This document shows positions 50,674 to 62,045 of a stretch of 64,000 bases of DNA, one piece after another. This DNA is from Centrapalus pauciflorus (lineage: Eukaryota; Streptophyta; Magnoliopsida; Asterales; Asteraceae), in NCBI GenBank assembly GCA_020465985.1, contig JAANYP010006939.1, positions 158,501-222,500 on the forward strand. The letters are read 5' to 3'. The position numbers and the translations under genes were made by a program. The notes below the pieces were generated by a model. That model did no database searches and was not told the DNA's origin. It saw nothing but the letters and a program-made list of their open reading frames with translations. How positions within the stretch are numbered: position 1 is the first letter of the stretch; the number at the start of each line of letters is the position of its first letter.

Positions 50674-51253
50674 GTGGATTAAAAGAGAGGAGTATCAATA
50701 GAAAAATTAAGTTTGGATTTAAAAGATGTTTTACTCTGCTTGTCTTTCTCACAAGCTGTGCAGAGTTTATCCTTAACAAAGGTTATAGAAGACAAACCTG
50801 TTACCAACTCTTTCTTACAAAGTTTGTTGATATTCCTGAAGCTCAGGTGTGATAGCCTTTTGTGTCATAACCAGTTTAGGTCTGCATTGCTCTTTGAGAT
50901 AAAGCAGGTTTCAGTTGTGGGATCAACATATATCATATCCACAACATATACACCTTTCTTCCTTTGTGCACACATCACAACCTTGCCTTGGGGATCCAGT
51001 ATGTACCCAGGTGCTCTTCAATATTAACCTTGTAGCCAGCATCACACTGTTGGCTAATGCTAACCAAATTATGTTTTAGCCCAGACACATAGGCTACTCT
51101 TTTGAATATTGCAGCACCAGCTTGAAGGGTCCCATATCCTTCTATGGGTCCCTGAACATTGTCACCAAAGGTGAATTTTGGCCCTTTTTCAGGCCTGAGA
51201 TCACTCAACAAATCTTTGCTACCTGTCATGTGGCCTGAGCAGTCGCTGTCCAA
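50674..51253 (-). pseudogene. Copia-4 protease and pre-integrase region
   Basis: The active site reads DSDCSGHMTG where DSGCS is expected, so the conserved Gly is Asp. Then YGTLQAGAAIFKRVAYV and GLKHNLVSISQQCDAG. From 50975 to 50674 the pre-integrase zinc motif survives only in pieces with shifts. Confidence 0.75.
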
Positions 51254-51303
51254 GTACTAAACCTGGGATGGTTGTTTAACCTGCAGAGTGTCATGGGAAA
51301 ATA

Positions 51304-51777
51304 TTAATTATTTTTAGGGGAACTCATCATAAGGATGAGTTCTCCTTCTTCATCAACATTTGTTGATGGACCACTAAGATCTACACTAATATTTCCAATT
51401 AGGATTGTTTCAGCTTGGATACTCTCGTCAGTGACCATGTTACTTCCAACACTACTGGTTTTTGCAATGTTGGAACTAGCAGTGTCAGCAGGCCTTATGT
51501 TCTCAGTTTCAGGACAGTCTTTGGCCATATGAGTCTTCTTCCCACATTTATAGCATTTTCTCTTTTTAGACTTTCTTGAAGAAGTACTCCCAGAAACACA
51601 TTCTGGGATATCCTTGTTGGACTTCTCAGCAGGTTTAGCAAACTTATTACTATTCTTAGAAGAACCAACAGTTTGAGTGGAAGGTACAATAGCAACTGCT
51701 TTACCTGTGTCCTCTTTCCTCTTTTTAGGAGGACAAAGATCAAATATAGGAAGTTTAATAGGCTTTTGTCCTTGCAC
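51304..51777 (-). pseudogene. Copia-4 Gag second zinc knuckle
   Basis: 157 open codons: a Lys/Ser-rich linker, knuckle CYKCGKKTHMAKDC, and a Ser/Thr-rich acidic tail ending before PR. Like Copia-1, this element has two separated knuckles. 51778-52348 is the degenerate Lys-rich linker with several stops and no other recognisable motif. Confidence 0.75.
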
Positions 51778-52348
51778 AGGTTTGGGAAACTTATTCCCTA
51801 CTTTCTCAGGTTGGACAATGGCTTTGCCTTTTCCATTACTGAGATGTGATGAATGTTGCCTATTAACATGATCACTTCTTCTAGTTTTAAAATATTTTCA
51901 TTCATTTATAACCAGTTTTCCACTATGATATAAAAACTTATTTGATATCACAGCAGATTTGCTTCCAACATGAGACTTACCCTTGTTGAAAGCAGACTAC
52001 TTTTCTTTTGAAAACTTTTTTTTCAAAATAATTAGCATCAAAAGGAATAACAGGTTTCTTTCCATCAGCTTTTGATCTAGAACCTATCTTGTTGACAGGT
52101 TTAGTGTCCAAAGCTGCAGTTTGAACTTGTTTTCCTTTTTTTTGTTTTTGTGAACTAGCTATACACTTAGCAGGCTAATTTGATGAAGAACGTATTACAT
52201 CAACAGCCTTTAAAGTTGTTTCACACAAACTGTCAGTGTTTTGAGGCCTGATAAACCTGTTTGTTGAGACCAGCTTTCCATTTACTCTTTGAGTAAAAGT
52301 ACTTGGAAGCTCACCAAGAGTGGATAAGTCTTTTTCCAGATTATTTAT

Positions 52349-52866
52349 CTAAACAATTGAAGCTCCTGTATCAAGATCCCCTCCAAGATAGGCTTGGATT
52401 TGAGTAGGAATCTGCTGACTGATACAGTAGTTGACTTTCTGTGCTGATTGGCACCAAGAGTCAACAATCTTTTGAAGCTTGGCATGCTTTGAGTCTATCT
52501 CTGTCTTTTCTTGTAACAAAATGGTGTTGATGTGTTTTACTTCATCAAGTTTAGTTTTCAACTTATGAAAACTGACCAGTTCATTAGATTTTGTTTCAAG
52601 ATCTGTTTTTAACTCAGAGACCTCAGACTTCAAAGCATCATGCTACTCTACAACAACTTTTAAATTAACAAGCAAATATTCAAACATCTTAACTTTTTCA
52701 TTACAACTGTATTCCATGAAATTTTGTACCTTATACATTATAGTTGGGTTTCCGTTCTCCAAGTTACTGAGAGCTTTAGCTTCAGCTTCAGCCAAGTTCT
52801 GTTTGAAGTTGCTTGTTGAGGGGACATCAATGTTAGTCGTCAGACAATTGTTGTCCTCTTCATCAG
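52349..52866 (-). pseudogene. Copia-4 Gag coiled coil
   Basis: Open block 52349-52633 has heptad-like sequence (VSELKTDLETKSNELVSF, LQEKTEIDSKHAKLQ). Upstream to 52866 the same frame reads NFKQNLAEAEAKALSNL with a stop near 52640, and joins 62046 across Copia-3. It probably mediates Gag oligomerisation. Confidence 0.7.
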
Positions 52867-53506
52867 TGTTGGGAAATAATCTAAGTATGTCAAGATGTTA
52901 GTTAGGATATCTCAAGCTGTTAGTAGTAATTCTGTGTAATTACAAAGTTCGAGCTGCCAGTTCAACAAACTCGACCTGCTATTAGTTCAAGCTGCCAGAG
53001 TTAAAGTTCAAGTTGCTCAACAGATAGATAACAGAAAGTGCTAAAATTCAGGAAGTGATATATATATTTCAAGATTTGAAGATCTTCCAAGCATATCTAC
53101 TACCAGAGAAATCACAGTCCGTCAAGGAAACAAATCAGAAGATTATAAATATAGATAGACTAGGTCTTTCTAATGTAATCGTGGTGCTTAAGTTTTTCAT
53201 ATTGTGATTGCTTTCTGATATAAGTTTCCAAAGCCTCTAAGGTTGTAAAACCCTAAGAACAGTCTGTGTTCTTCGTCTAATCAAAACAAATTAGAGGTGA
53301 TTGTAATCAGAGATTTGGCAATATAAAGGTTTTGATATTGATTATGTTTATTTGATTATCTGTTCTTTATAATTCTGAAAGTTTTCTTAAAACAGTTAAG
53401 TGTTATTCCGCAAACTTCTTAATTAGACTCTGATTCAAAACAAGGTTATTGGTTTAAACTCTGATCTATTAAAACCAGTTAATCTTAGGTGATCTTGATC
53501 TTGACA
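52867..53506 (+). repeat. Copia-3 5' LTR, 640 bp
   Basis: TGTTGGGAAATAATC to GATCTTGACA. TATA-like ATTATAAATATAG at about 53143. A cluster of GTTCAAGCTGC/GTTCGAGCTGC motifs lies at about 52945-53020. Confidence 0.92.
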
Positions 53507-53508
53507 AG

Positions 53509-53520
53509 TGGTATCAGAGC
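53509..53520 (+). other. Copia-3 primer binding site (tRNA-iMet)
   Basis: TGGTATCAGAGC two bases after the 5' LTR, on the plus strand. Confidence 0.92.
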
Positions 53521-53593
53521 CACATGTTTTGTTTGTTATTCATTGTTTTCAAAGTCATAAACTTTCATCGTTTAAAATTTTTGTTTTTCTGCA

Positions 53594-54763
53594 ATGGAGT
53601 TTGAAAATAGCAGTAGTGGATCTGGGCAAGGACTTAAAGTACCTATGCCCTATGGGAAGCTGTTATAAATCCTCCTGCAGTTGATCCTGAACTAGATGCT
53701 GAGGGCAAACCAAAAGGAACACCTCCAAAAACTGAGATTGAAAGAAAGGCTAGAATGAATGAAATCAAAGCTCTTACTATTTTACAAATAGCCATTCCTA
53801 ATGCTTATCAACATCAGTTTAAAAAGTTCTATACTGCTCATTCTCTTTGGCTTGCTTTAGAGAAAAGATTTGGTGGTAATACTAGCACGAAAAGAAACCA
53901 AAAAGATCTTTTAAAACAGCAGTATGAAAATTTTTCTGGTGGAAAGATTAAAAAACCTTACTCAAATCTTTGATAGGTTTAATAAGTTGATAGGTGAGTT
54001 GGAGAGTGCTAGGGTCAGCCTGGATCAAGATGAAGTGAACAGAAAATTCCTTAGATCTCTTGGTGAAGAATGGGCAGTCTATGCTGCCCAATGGAGAGCC
54101 AAAAACAGTCTAGATGAAATAGAGTTGGATGACCGCTACAACAACATGTGAGTGTTTGAATTTGAAATTGAAAATAAAAAGAAACTCTTTCTTACAATCA
54201 AAATACTGCTCTGCTGTCATCAGCATTAAATGATAAATCAAACTGCTATGACTCTTTTTCAGGAACTGATCGCGACTCTCTTGAAGTTCATTATGAGGCA
54301 TTTGTTCCAAGTGATGGACTTTTTGCTCTTAATGCTGAAGATCTGGAACAAATCCATCCAGATGATTTAGAAGAGATGGACTTAAAGTAGCAACATGCTA
54401 TGTTGACTATGAGGGCCAAAATATTTTTTAAAAGGACTGGCAGACCAAACTTTCAAGCCTAAACAGAAGGCAAGCCAACATTTGACAAATCAAAGGTTGA
54501 GTGCTTCAAATGCCACAAACTTGGCCATTTTTCTAGAGAGTGTAGATCACAATGCATCAAAAACATGCCATTACTCAAAATTCAAAAATTCCAAAGGCAT
54601 CAAAAGCTGTCACCCCAGTTCCAAAGAAGACAGTTGATCACATGTCCATAAAAGCCAACAAAAGGCAGCCTATACACCAAAAACAAGCTTTAATGAAATC
54701 TAAATTAAGCATGAAAAAGGTACGGTGTGTTAAAGAAAAAACATAGCTCAAACAGCTAATGCA
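53594..54763 (+). pseudogene. Copia-3 Gag
   Basis: Start MEFENSSSGSGQG, which hits a stop after PYGKLL. The same region in another frame reads EAVINPPAVDPELDAEGKPK, so a segment of the N domain is deleted near 53660. It continues with KALTILQIAIPN, SLWLALEKRFGGN and KQQYENFSGG, then after a shift IFDRFNKLIGELES, NRKFLRSLGEEWAVY, and a zinc knuckle CFKCHKLGHFSREC at about 54505. A Lys-rich tail follows. 54764-55115 is a repetitive, stop-containing linker (VETVKSKVGTGSANSET-like). Confidence 0.75.
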
Positions 54764-55115
54764 AAAGTTGAAACTGTTAAGTCAAAAGTTGGAACTGGCA
54801 GTGCAAATTCTGAAACTGCTGTCACTCAATATCCAGTTCCAACTTCTGAGTCAAAAACTGGAACTGGTAGTGGATCATCTGAGACTGTTTAAGAAAAAGT
54901 TGGAAAGAACACCTGGATACCTCATGTCATAACTAAATACTCCACACAGAATCCACCAGTGGATCTCACTAAGTTTAAAAAGACACAAACAATATTTAGC
55001 TATGTCAATGCACAAGGACAACCCAAAACCAACTTGGTTTGGGTTTACTCCACTACTAACTAAGCTTTTTCTTGTGCAGGGCAACCACATGAACCAACAT
55101 AAGACAAGATGACAT

Positions 55116-55565
55116 ATGGACAGTGGATGCTCTAGGCACATGACAGGCAACTCTGAATGCTTGTCAAATTTCAAAAGCTTTGAAGGAGGATTTGTTGCAT
55201 TTGGTGGAAATTCCAAAGGAGGTAAGGTAACAGGTAAGGGTACTGTCAAAGCAGGCAATATGATATTTAATGATGTTCTGTATGTTGAACAGCTGAAGTA
55301 TAATTTATTAAGTGTGTCTCAAGTTTGTGACAAACAAAACATTGTTTTGTTCACAGACTCTGAATGCATTGTCCTATCAAAAGATTTTGAAATACTTGAA
55401 AATCTTGTTTTACTCAGAACACCAAGAAATGACAATGTCTACTGTTTGGACACAGATCTCTTATCCAAATCAAATACTTTAAGCTGTTTAATATCCAAAG
55501 CATCATCTATTGAGCCTGTCTTAAAGGCAAGCAACACAAAACTTCTCATAAGGCCAAGGAAGTAA
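55116..55565 (+). CDS. Copia-3 protease and pre-integrase start
   Basis: 149 codons with intact active site DSGCSRHMTG, then FGGNSKGGKVTGKG, YVEQLKYNLLSVSQVCDK and FTDSECIVL. The pre-integrase part is truncated: after SIEPVL the frame goes to KASNTKLL, so the HHCC zinc motif is deleted. Confidence 0.85.
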   Translation: MDSGCSRHMTGNSECLSNFKSFEGGFVAFGGNSKGGKVTGKGTVKAGNMIFNDVLYVEQLKYNLLSVSQVCDKQNIVLFTDSECIVLSKDFEILENLVLLRTPRNDNVYCLDTDLLSKSNTLSCLISKASSIEPVLKASNTKLLIRPRK

Positions 55566-56180
55566 ATTCAATCTCATCTGCTCTTCATCTTATTCATATG
55601 GATCTTTTTGGTCCAACTAAGGATGAAACTGCTGAGTTGATCAAATCCTTCTTTCTAAAATTAGAAAACCAATCTAACTTAAAAGTTATGGTGATCAGGT
55701 CAAACATTGGAACACCACAACAAAATGGTGTAGCTGAAAGGAAGAATAGAACATTAATAGAGGCTGCTGGAACCATGTTAGCTGATTCCAAATTGCCAAT
55801 GACCTTCTAGGCAGAGGCAGTAAACACAACCTGTTATGTTCTAAATAGGGTTCAAGTTGTCCAGTCACAAGGGAAAACTCCCTATGAGCTATTCCATCAC
55901 ATGATTCCCTTAGTAGCTTTCCTAAAACCATTTGGCTGTTCATGCACTATCTTATACACTAAAACTCACTTAGGTAAGTTTGAAAGTAAGGCTGAAGAAG
56001 GATTCTTTATAGGATACTCTACTCAAAGCAAAGCCTATAGGGTCTATAACAGTGCTTCTTAAACCATTGAAGAAAGTGCTAATGTTGAGTTTAATGAAAA
56101 TACTGCAAATGTCAAATGCACTGGTCCTGATTGGTTGTTTGATTTAGATTCATTGACAAATTCTCTGAGCTCTGTTGAGT
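55566..56180 (+). pseudogene. Copia-3 integrase, internally deleted
   Basis: Keeps HMDLFGPT (first Asp) and QQNGVAERKNRTLIEAA (Glu) but jumps from VIRS to NIGTPQQNG, so the segment with the second catalytic Asp (DNGTEF) is gone. A TAG near 55808 replaces the Trp of FWAEAVN; a TAA near 56058 and a TGA near 56198 follow. C-terminal motifs LKPFGCSCTILYT and KFESKAEEGFFIGYS are present. 56181-56523 is the degenerate linker to RT. Confidence 0.8.
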
Positions 56181-56523
56181 ATTCTGCAGGAGCAGTTTGA
56201 AACAATGTTGAAACTGCTAGTACAAATTCTCATGTTGTCAACACAAACATTCAAGCTGTTGGCAGAAAGTTTCCAACTGTTGAAGATTCTGATAAATGAA
56301 ATGAGTATACTGTTCTACCACTTCTCACTTGTGACCCTCCAGGGGTCCTGATTGACCAACATCTCCAACCATTAGGGAAACAGTCCCATCTTCAGATCAA
56401 ACTGTTACTGAAGCAAGATCATCAAATGGTGCAGAAGGTGATGATACAAATCTGGGAAGCTCATTTCAGACAGAAAGTAAACCTACACTCAGGGTTCACA
56501 AATATCATCCTCTTAACCAGATC

Positions 56524-58176
56524 ATGGGAGATCCACGCACTCCTGTGCAGACAAGGATAATGATTCACAAGGAATCAACTGCTACTGAATCAGCAGTTCC
56601 TGAATTTTGTCTAGCTGCCTTTGAACATGCATGTGTCATGTCACAATTAGAACCAACGAATGCATCTGAAGCTCTGAAGGATCCATCTTGGATTGAAGCA
56701 ATGCAAGAAGAACTTCTGCAATTCAAGATTCAGCATGTATGGACACTGGTAGATTTGCCTAAAGGAAAGAGGGCAATTGGTACAAGATGGGTGTTCAGAA
56801 ATAAAAAGGATGAGAGAGGTGTAGTGATCACAAACAAAGCAAGGCTGGTAGCTCAAGGATACACTCAAGAAGAAAGAATAGACTATGATGATGTCTTTGC
56901 CCCAGTAGCAAGGATAGAAGCCATCAGACTGTTCCTAGCATATGCCAGCTACAAAGGGTTCAAGGTGTACCAAATGGATGTGAAATCTGCATTCCTATAT
57001 GGTACAATTAAAGAAGAGGTTTATGTGTGTCAACCCCCTGGATTTGAAGACTATAAGTATCCAGACAGATTCTATAAGTTAGACAAAGCACTCTATGGGC
57101 TTCACCAAGCTCCTAGAGCATGGTATGACACTTTGTCTTCCTATCTACTTCAGAATGGTTTCAAAAGAAGTACTCTGGACAAGACACTATTCCAAAAGTC
57201 TATCAAATCAGAGATCCTTCTTGTTCAAATATATGTTGATGACATCATCTTTGGATCAACTAATGACATTCTCTGCAAGGAATTTGAGACTCTGATGCAC
57301 AAATAGTTTCAAATGAGTTCAATGGGAGAACTAACTTTCTTTCTAGGAATGCAGGTCAAGCAGAAGCCCACTGGCCTTTTCATTAGCCAATCAAAGTATG
57401 TGAAAGATATCCTGGAAAAGTTTGGATACAAGGACACCAAGGTTGACTGCACAAGAATGGACACTCATAAACAGCTAGATGCAGATAAAGAAGGAGGGGA
57501 TGTGGATATTAATTTTTACAGATCCTTGATAGGCTCGCTAATGTATCTCACATCTTCTAGACCTCATATAATGTTTGCTGTTTGTGTTTGTGCAAGGTTC
57601 CAATGTGCTCCAAAGGATTCACATCTGTTTGCTGTTAATAGAATCTTTAGATATCTAAAAGGTTAACCAAAATTGGGCCTATGGTATCCTAAGGACTCTC
57701 CACTTGAACTAACAGCTTACTCTGATAGTGACTATGGAGGATGCAACATAGACAGGAAATCCACAACTGGTGGATGTCAATATCTAGGAGCAAGACTAGT
57801 CTCTTGGCAGTGCAAAAAGCAAAGCACCGTCTCCACTTCATCCACTGAGGCAGAATATGTTGCAGCTGCCAGTTGTTGTTCTCAGGTTATGTGGATACAG
57901 AACCAACTAAGAGACTATGGTATGAACTTTAGCTCTACTCCTATTAACATTGACAATTCAAGTGCAATCAGCATTGTACAAAATCCAGTGAAATTTCTCG
58001 AAACCAAGCACATAGACATTAGATTCCATTTTACAAGGGACTGTAATGAAAAGAAATTAATCCAAGTTACCAAAATTCATACTGATGATTAGTTAGCTGA
58101 TCTTTTTACAAAACCATTTGATGTAGGAAGATTCACCTTTCTTGTATCAAACATTGGTATGGTAAATATGGATTAA
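56524..58176 (+). pseudogene. Copia-3 reverse transcriptase and RNase H
   Basis: A single frame with three stops (57304-57306, 57664-57666 and 58090-58092). RT: IGTRWVFRNKKDERG, NKARLVAQGYTQ, APVARIEAIRL, QMDVKSAFLYG, ALYGLHQAPRAWYDT, active site QIYVDDIIFGS, LIGSLMYLTSSRPHI. RNase H: SDSDYGGC, STTGGCQYLG, STEAEYVAAASCC, KHIDIRFHFTRD. It ends LADLFTKPFDV and a stop at 58174-58176. Confidence 0.9.
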
Positions 58177-58555
58177 TTTGTCTTTCATTCCTCTCCCCTA
58201 TTCTATGAGCAATACACTTCCTAAATTTGCTTAGTTAAGGGGGAGACACTGTTTCATTAGCTGATGTTCAATAAACAACTAACAGCTTGAGACTATTCTC
58301 AAGCTGCTAGTTTATTTTCTCGAACTGTTAGTTGTTTCACTTGGTCTGTCAAGTGTGCAGAGCATTTCAGTCATTATTAAGGAGATTGTGCGCGGGACTA
58401 GATAATTTTCTGAAAATCCAAACCATTAAAAGTCCCAGTTTCGTTTGATTGCAACTATCAGTTGCAAAATATCTTCCACAATTCTTTCTCTTTCTCTCTC
58501 TATGCGATTTTCAAATAATCGTTCCTAACCCTAAATCCTCGCCTTTGTGACACCA
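58177..58555 (+). other. Copia-3 post-pol hinge with purine tract
   Basis: Non-coding. AAGGGGGAGA at 58237-58246 resembles the tract before the 3' LTR; Sirevirus-like elements are known for repeated purine tracts. CAAGCTG-type motifs like those in the LTR occur at about 58280-58310. Confidence 0.65.
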
Positions 58556-61296
58556 ATGGAGTTCGTTAGAGAACACAACTGCCTACCCTACTCTCTCAAA
58601 CACGCTGAACTGCAGCCATTCCATGAAATGATGGATTTTCTCCGTCGTTCTCATATCCATTATGCTCGCACTGTAAATCCCACTATATACGTCTCTCATA
58701 TATAGAGCAATTTTGGAAATCAGCCACTGTCAATACCCATGAGGGAATCACTTCTTTTGCATCCACCATTGATGGTAATCCCATTACCATCACAAAGGAG
58801 ACCATTCGACAACATTTGCATCTGCAAGATGCCTCAAGTATATCTGATCTCTCCCTCGCTGCTTTACATGAAGGTCTTTTTGAAATAGGGTATAGGGGCC
58901 CAGTAGATTCTTTTACCTTCTATAAAGCACATTTTGGTCCTAAATGGAAGTATCTTGTACATATTCTTCAACAGTGCTTAAGCCCTAAAAGGACTGGTTG
59001 GTCTGAATTTTCTTCAAATATTGCCACTGCTTTAGTGTGCTTATCCACATGCCAACAGTTTAACTTTTCCAACATGATTTTTCAATGAATGTTAAGGCAC
59101 CATGCCTTACAAAATGGGAAATTTTTTATGTATCCTAGGTTTTTGGCTGAAATCATTGCAAAAACTTTCAATACTTTTATAGTATATAAAATGATATATG
59201 TTTCCCATAGGCACTCATTTCCTTCTATAAAACGACTTTTAAAACCAAGTGCCAATTTTCACAATGTAGATGTCTCTTTGCCTCAAGCAATGCAGACTAT
59301 CTATCCAAGAAACAGAGGAGAGGATCCTGAGCAGACTCAGCCCAGTATTACTGCTTCACCCCCAGGATCCCAACCCACTCCTCATGTACAAATATACCCC
59401 TTGATCCTTCTTCTATCTGTACCTCCCCAACCCCATCACTAAAAATGTACAAAAGACAAAGGGCTGTAGGTACTCTTTCCTCCTCAGTCTAATCACCAGA
59501 GCTAAATAGCTCTGTGCAAGCGGATACTATTGCACAACATAACGATAGGGAACCCAATGAGGATACTCCCAATCTCAATTTGGAGGTGAACATCCCTTCT
59601 GAGGATGCTCATATGGGTTGTGTGGCTGGTACTACTGCTGTCTCTGCACAAGGGGCACAAGACAGTACCAACATCTCTAAGACCACCCCCATGGAAACAG
59701 AGAGTGTGCAAACACCTTCTGGAAGTCCCCAGAACCAAGAAAAAAGGTGCCCAGATGTTTCTACTTCTGGAATTGGTGCCAGTGATAGATCTCAAATCCC
59801 ACTATCATTTGAAGATCTTGAGGCTAGTCTGCAACTAATTGCTTTAACGGATCAACAACTGAAACCTATTGTAGCTATTTTTGAACATTACAAGTCCATA
59901 ATTGCTGCACAGGGTTCCCAGATCACCGCTCTACAATAACTCACATCAGTTCAACAGCAAAAACTTGCCCAGTTTCAGCTTGGGTTGAAGTTATATGTAA
60001 GCAAGATTGTACAGCTTGAAAAGTTGGTTCAAACCCTATTAGCAAAGGTTTTTGGTCCCCATGATCAAACCAATGCATCCAAAAAGGGGGAGAACCAGGA
60101 GATCCCACAATCAGTCCAATCAGCTTCAACGACAGCTTCAGCTTCTAGGCTAATAGTCCCAACAGTTTCTCGAACTGTTAGTCTAGATGCTCCAGCTGTT
60201 CCTATTAAGCCAGGTGGAGTGTTCATTAGAGAAGGCATTCAAGCATCAGCCCCAGCAGTCCAAGCCACGATAACAGCTTCAGTAGCAACCATAGACAAAT
60301 TAAAGGGCATCTTAATTGAGCCTGCAAAGATGAAATTCATTTCAAAAGAAGCCCAATTTGCTCATGATGCTGAATTGGGCAGAAGATTAGCAGAAGAACA
60401 AGATTAAATCCTAGACCAGCAAGCCCAGGAACCTATGGGAGTTGATGAAACTCTTGGAGATTATCTGCGTGGGTTTGTGGTAAAGGAAAGCCAGAAGAAG
60501 AGGAAAAGGCCAACAGGGCCTTCAAAGGCTGAACATAGAAATTTTTTGGTAAACTTCTCTGCAACAGCTGGTATTTCAAAGGTCATAGCACAATCATGGC
60601 CAACTAGAAAAGCTTCATGCCGTATATAACAGAGAATAGGAAAAGGAAAAGGCCTCTAAACAACTCCAAGACCCTCAAACTGTTGCTGCTGATCCTCAAT
60701 CTGAAACTATCCATCAAGCAAAGTTTGATCAAGTAAAGAGAGTTTTGTTTGACCAACAGTTGCAAAAGGCAATGGAGATAGAAAAGACTCTTGATCAGCA
60801 TGATTTCTCCAAACCTCAGATTACTTACTGGTATGCCAAATCAATGGATGACATTAATCTGGTATATCATTTTGTAATCAAAAGAGAAGCTGGTCAAGAA
60901 GAAGAGTACAAAAGACTGTTTCAATTGATTCAGAAGTTGACTAGAGATGAGCTAACACAAATGCACAATGTTGGGACGGCTAGCCACTCTAGGTCACCAA
61001 TAGTATGGGTTCAGAATAATCTAAAGGACCTTAAAAGCATATTTGATCCAGAATCCACCAGAGTGGATATAGAAGTTGCCAAGGAAATAAATGTTGTACA
61101 GATTGATCTATATTCAAAATCCATGACATATAGACTCAAGCTTGCAGACAGATGCAGCAGATTCTACAGTTTTGAATTCCTTGATTTGCGAAAAGAATGG
61201 CTACTCCAAATGAGCTCAATGAAGATTGAATATGAAAAAGAGGAGTTGAAAAGAGAGTTCATAAAAGCTATAAGGCAGAAGCTTTCACAGTTGTAA
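58556..61296 (+). pseudogene. Copia-3 extra ORF (ORF3)
   Basis: Starts MEFVREHNCLPYS. An apparent 2-base insertion in a TATA run at about 58698 shifts the frame; corrected, it reads IYVSHIEQFWKSATV, GNPITITKETI, FEIGYRGPVDSF, GPKWKYLVHIL, SPKRTGWSEFSSNIATAL, FNFSNMIFQ, a stop, then GKFFMYPRF. A Pro/Ser/Thr-rich middle (59300-59940), an Ala/Ser-rich stretch (59985-60407), basic patches and a C-terminal domain (60745-61296: FDQQLQKAMEIEKTL, LVYHFVIKREAGQEEEY) follow. It is homologous at the N-terminal domain to the Copia-1 ORF3. The function is unknown. Confidence 0.7.
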
Positions 61297-61389
61297 GTTT
61301 TTGGATGCCTTAGTTTGTATATAACAGTTTTACTTTGTTTTAGTTCCACATTTGTATAGGAACTTAAAGTCTTTTTTAAAGAATTTAAG

Positions 61390-61399
61390 TTAGGGGAGA
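61390..61399 (+). other. Copia-3 polypurine tract
   Basis: TTAGGGGAGA directly before the 3' LTR at 61401; it primes plus-strand DNA synthesis. Confidence 0.8.
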
Positions 61400-61400
61400 T

Positions 61401-62045
61401 TGTTGGGAAATAATCTAAGTATGTCAAGCTGTTAGTTAGGATTTCTCAAGCAGTTAGTAGTATTTATGTGTAATTACAAAGTTCGAGCTTCCAGTTCAAC
61501 AAACTCGAGCTGCTAGTTCAATAGTTCAAGCTGCCAGAGTTAAAGTTCAAGCTGCTCAACAGATAGATAACGAAAAGTGCTAAAATTCAGGAAGTGATAT
61601 ATATATTTCAAGATTTGAAGATCTTCCAAGCATATCTACTACCAGAGAAATCACAGTCCGTCAAGGAAACAAATCAGAAGGCTATAAATATAGATAGACT
61701 AGGTCTTTCTAATGTAATCGTGGTGCTTAAGTTTTTCATATTTTATATGCACTCTGATATAAGTTTCCAAAGCCTCTAAGGTTGTAAAACTCTAAGAACA
61801 GTCTGTGTTCTTCGTCTAATCAAAACAGATTAGAGGTGATTGTAATCAGAGATTTGGCAATTTAAAGGTTTTGATATTGATTATGTTTATTTGATTATCT
61901 GTTCTTTATAATTCTGAAAGTTTTCTTAAAACAGTTAAGTGTTATTCCGCAAACTTTTTAATTAGACTTTGATTCAAAACAAGGTTATTGGTTTAAACTC
62001 TGATCTATTAAAACCAGTTAATCTTAAGTGATTTTGATCTTGACA
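61401..62045 (+). repeat. Copia-3 3' LTR, 645 bp
   Basis: TGTTGGGAAATAATC to GATCTTGACA, the pair of 52867-53506 with scattered substitutions and small indels (for example an extra GCTAGTTCAATA-type unit near 61515). Confidence 0.92.

Larger units (their letters stand above)
52867..62045 (+). mobile_element. Copia-3, complete-length Ty1/copia element with extra ORF
   Basis: The only plus-strand element. LTRs at 52867-53506 and 61401-62045, primer site, gag, PR, INT, RT, RNase H, a purine tract, an extra ORF and a second purine tract before the 3' LTR. Flanks are ATCAG (52862-52866) and ATCTG (62046-62050), a 5-base duplication with one mismatch. Removing it rejoins the Copia-4 gag. Gag and INT have internal deletions and RT/RNase H carry stops, so it is defective. 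Confidence 0.9.

Noticed and set aside
57304..57306. Programmed stop-codon readthrough in RT/RNase H
   Set aside because: Stops occur at several unrelated positions and differ between elements, which fits decay.
57304..58092. Idea that most premature TAG/TAA codons come from Gln by C-to-T decay
   Set aside because: Every TAG/TAA is one C-to-T from a Gln codon, so the pattern is trivial. Where another copy gives the ancestral residue, it is Gln in some cases (near 33893) but Lys or Trp in others (36733, 14205).
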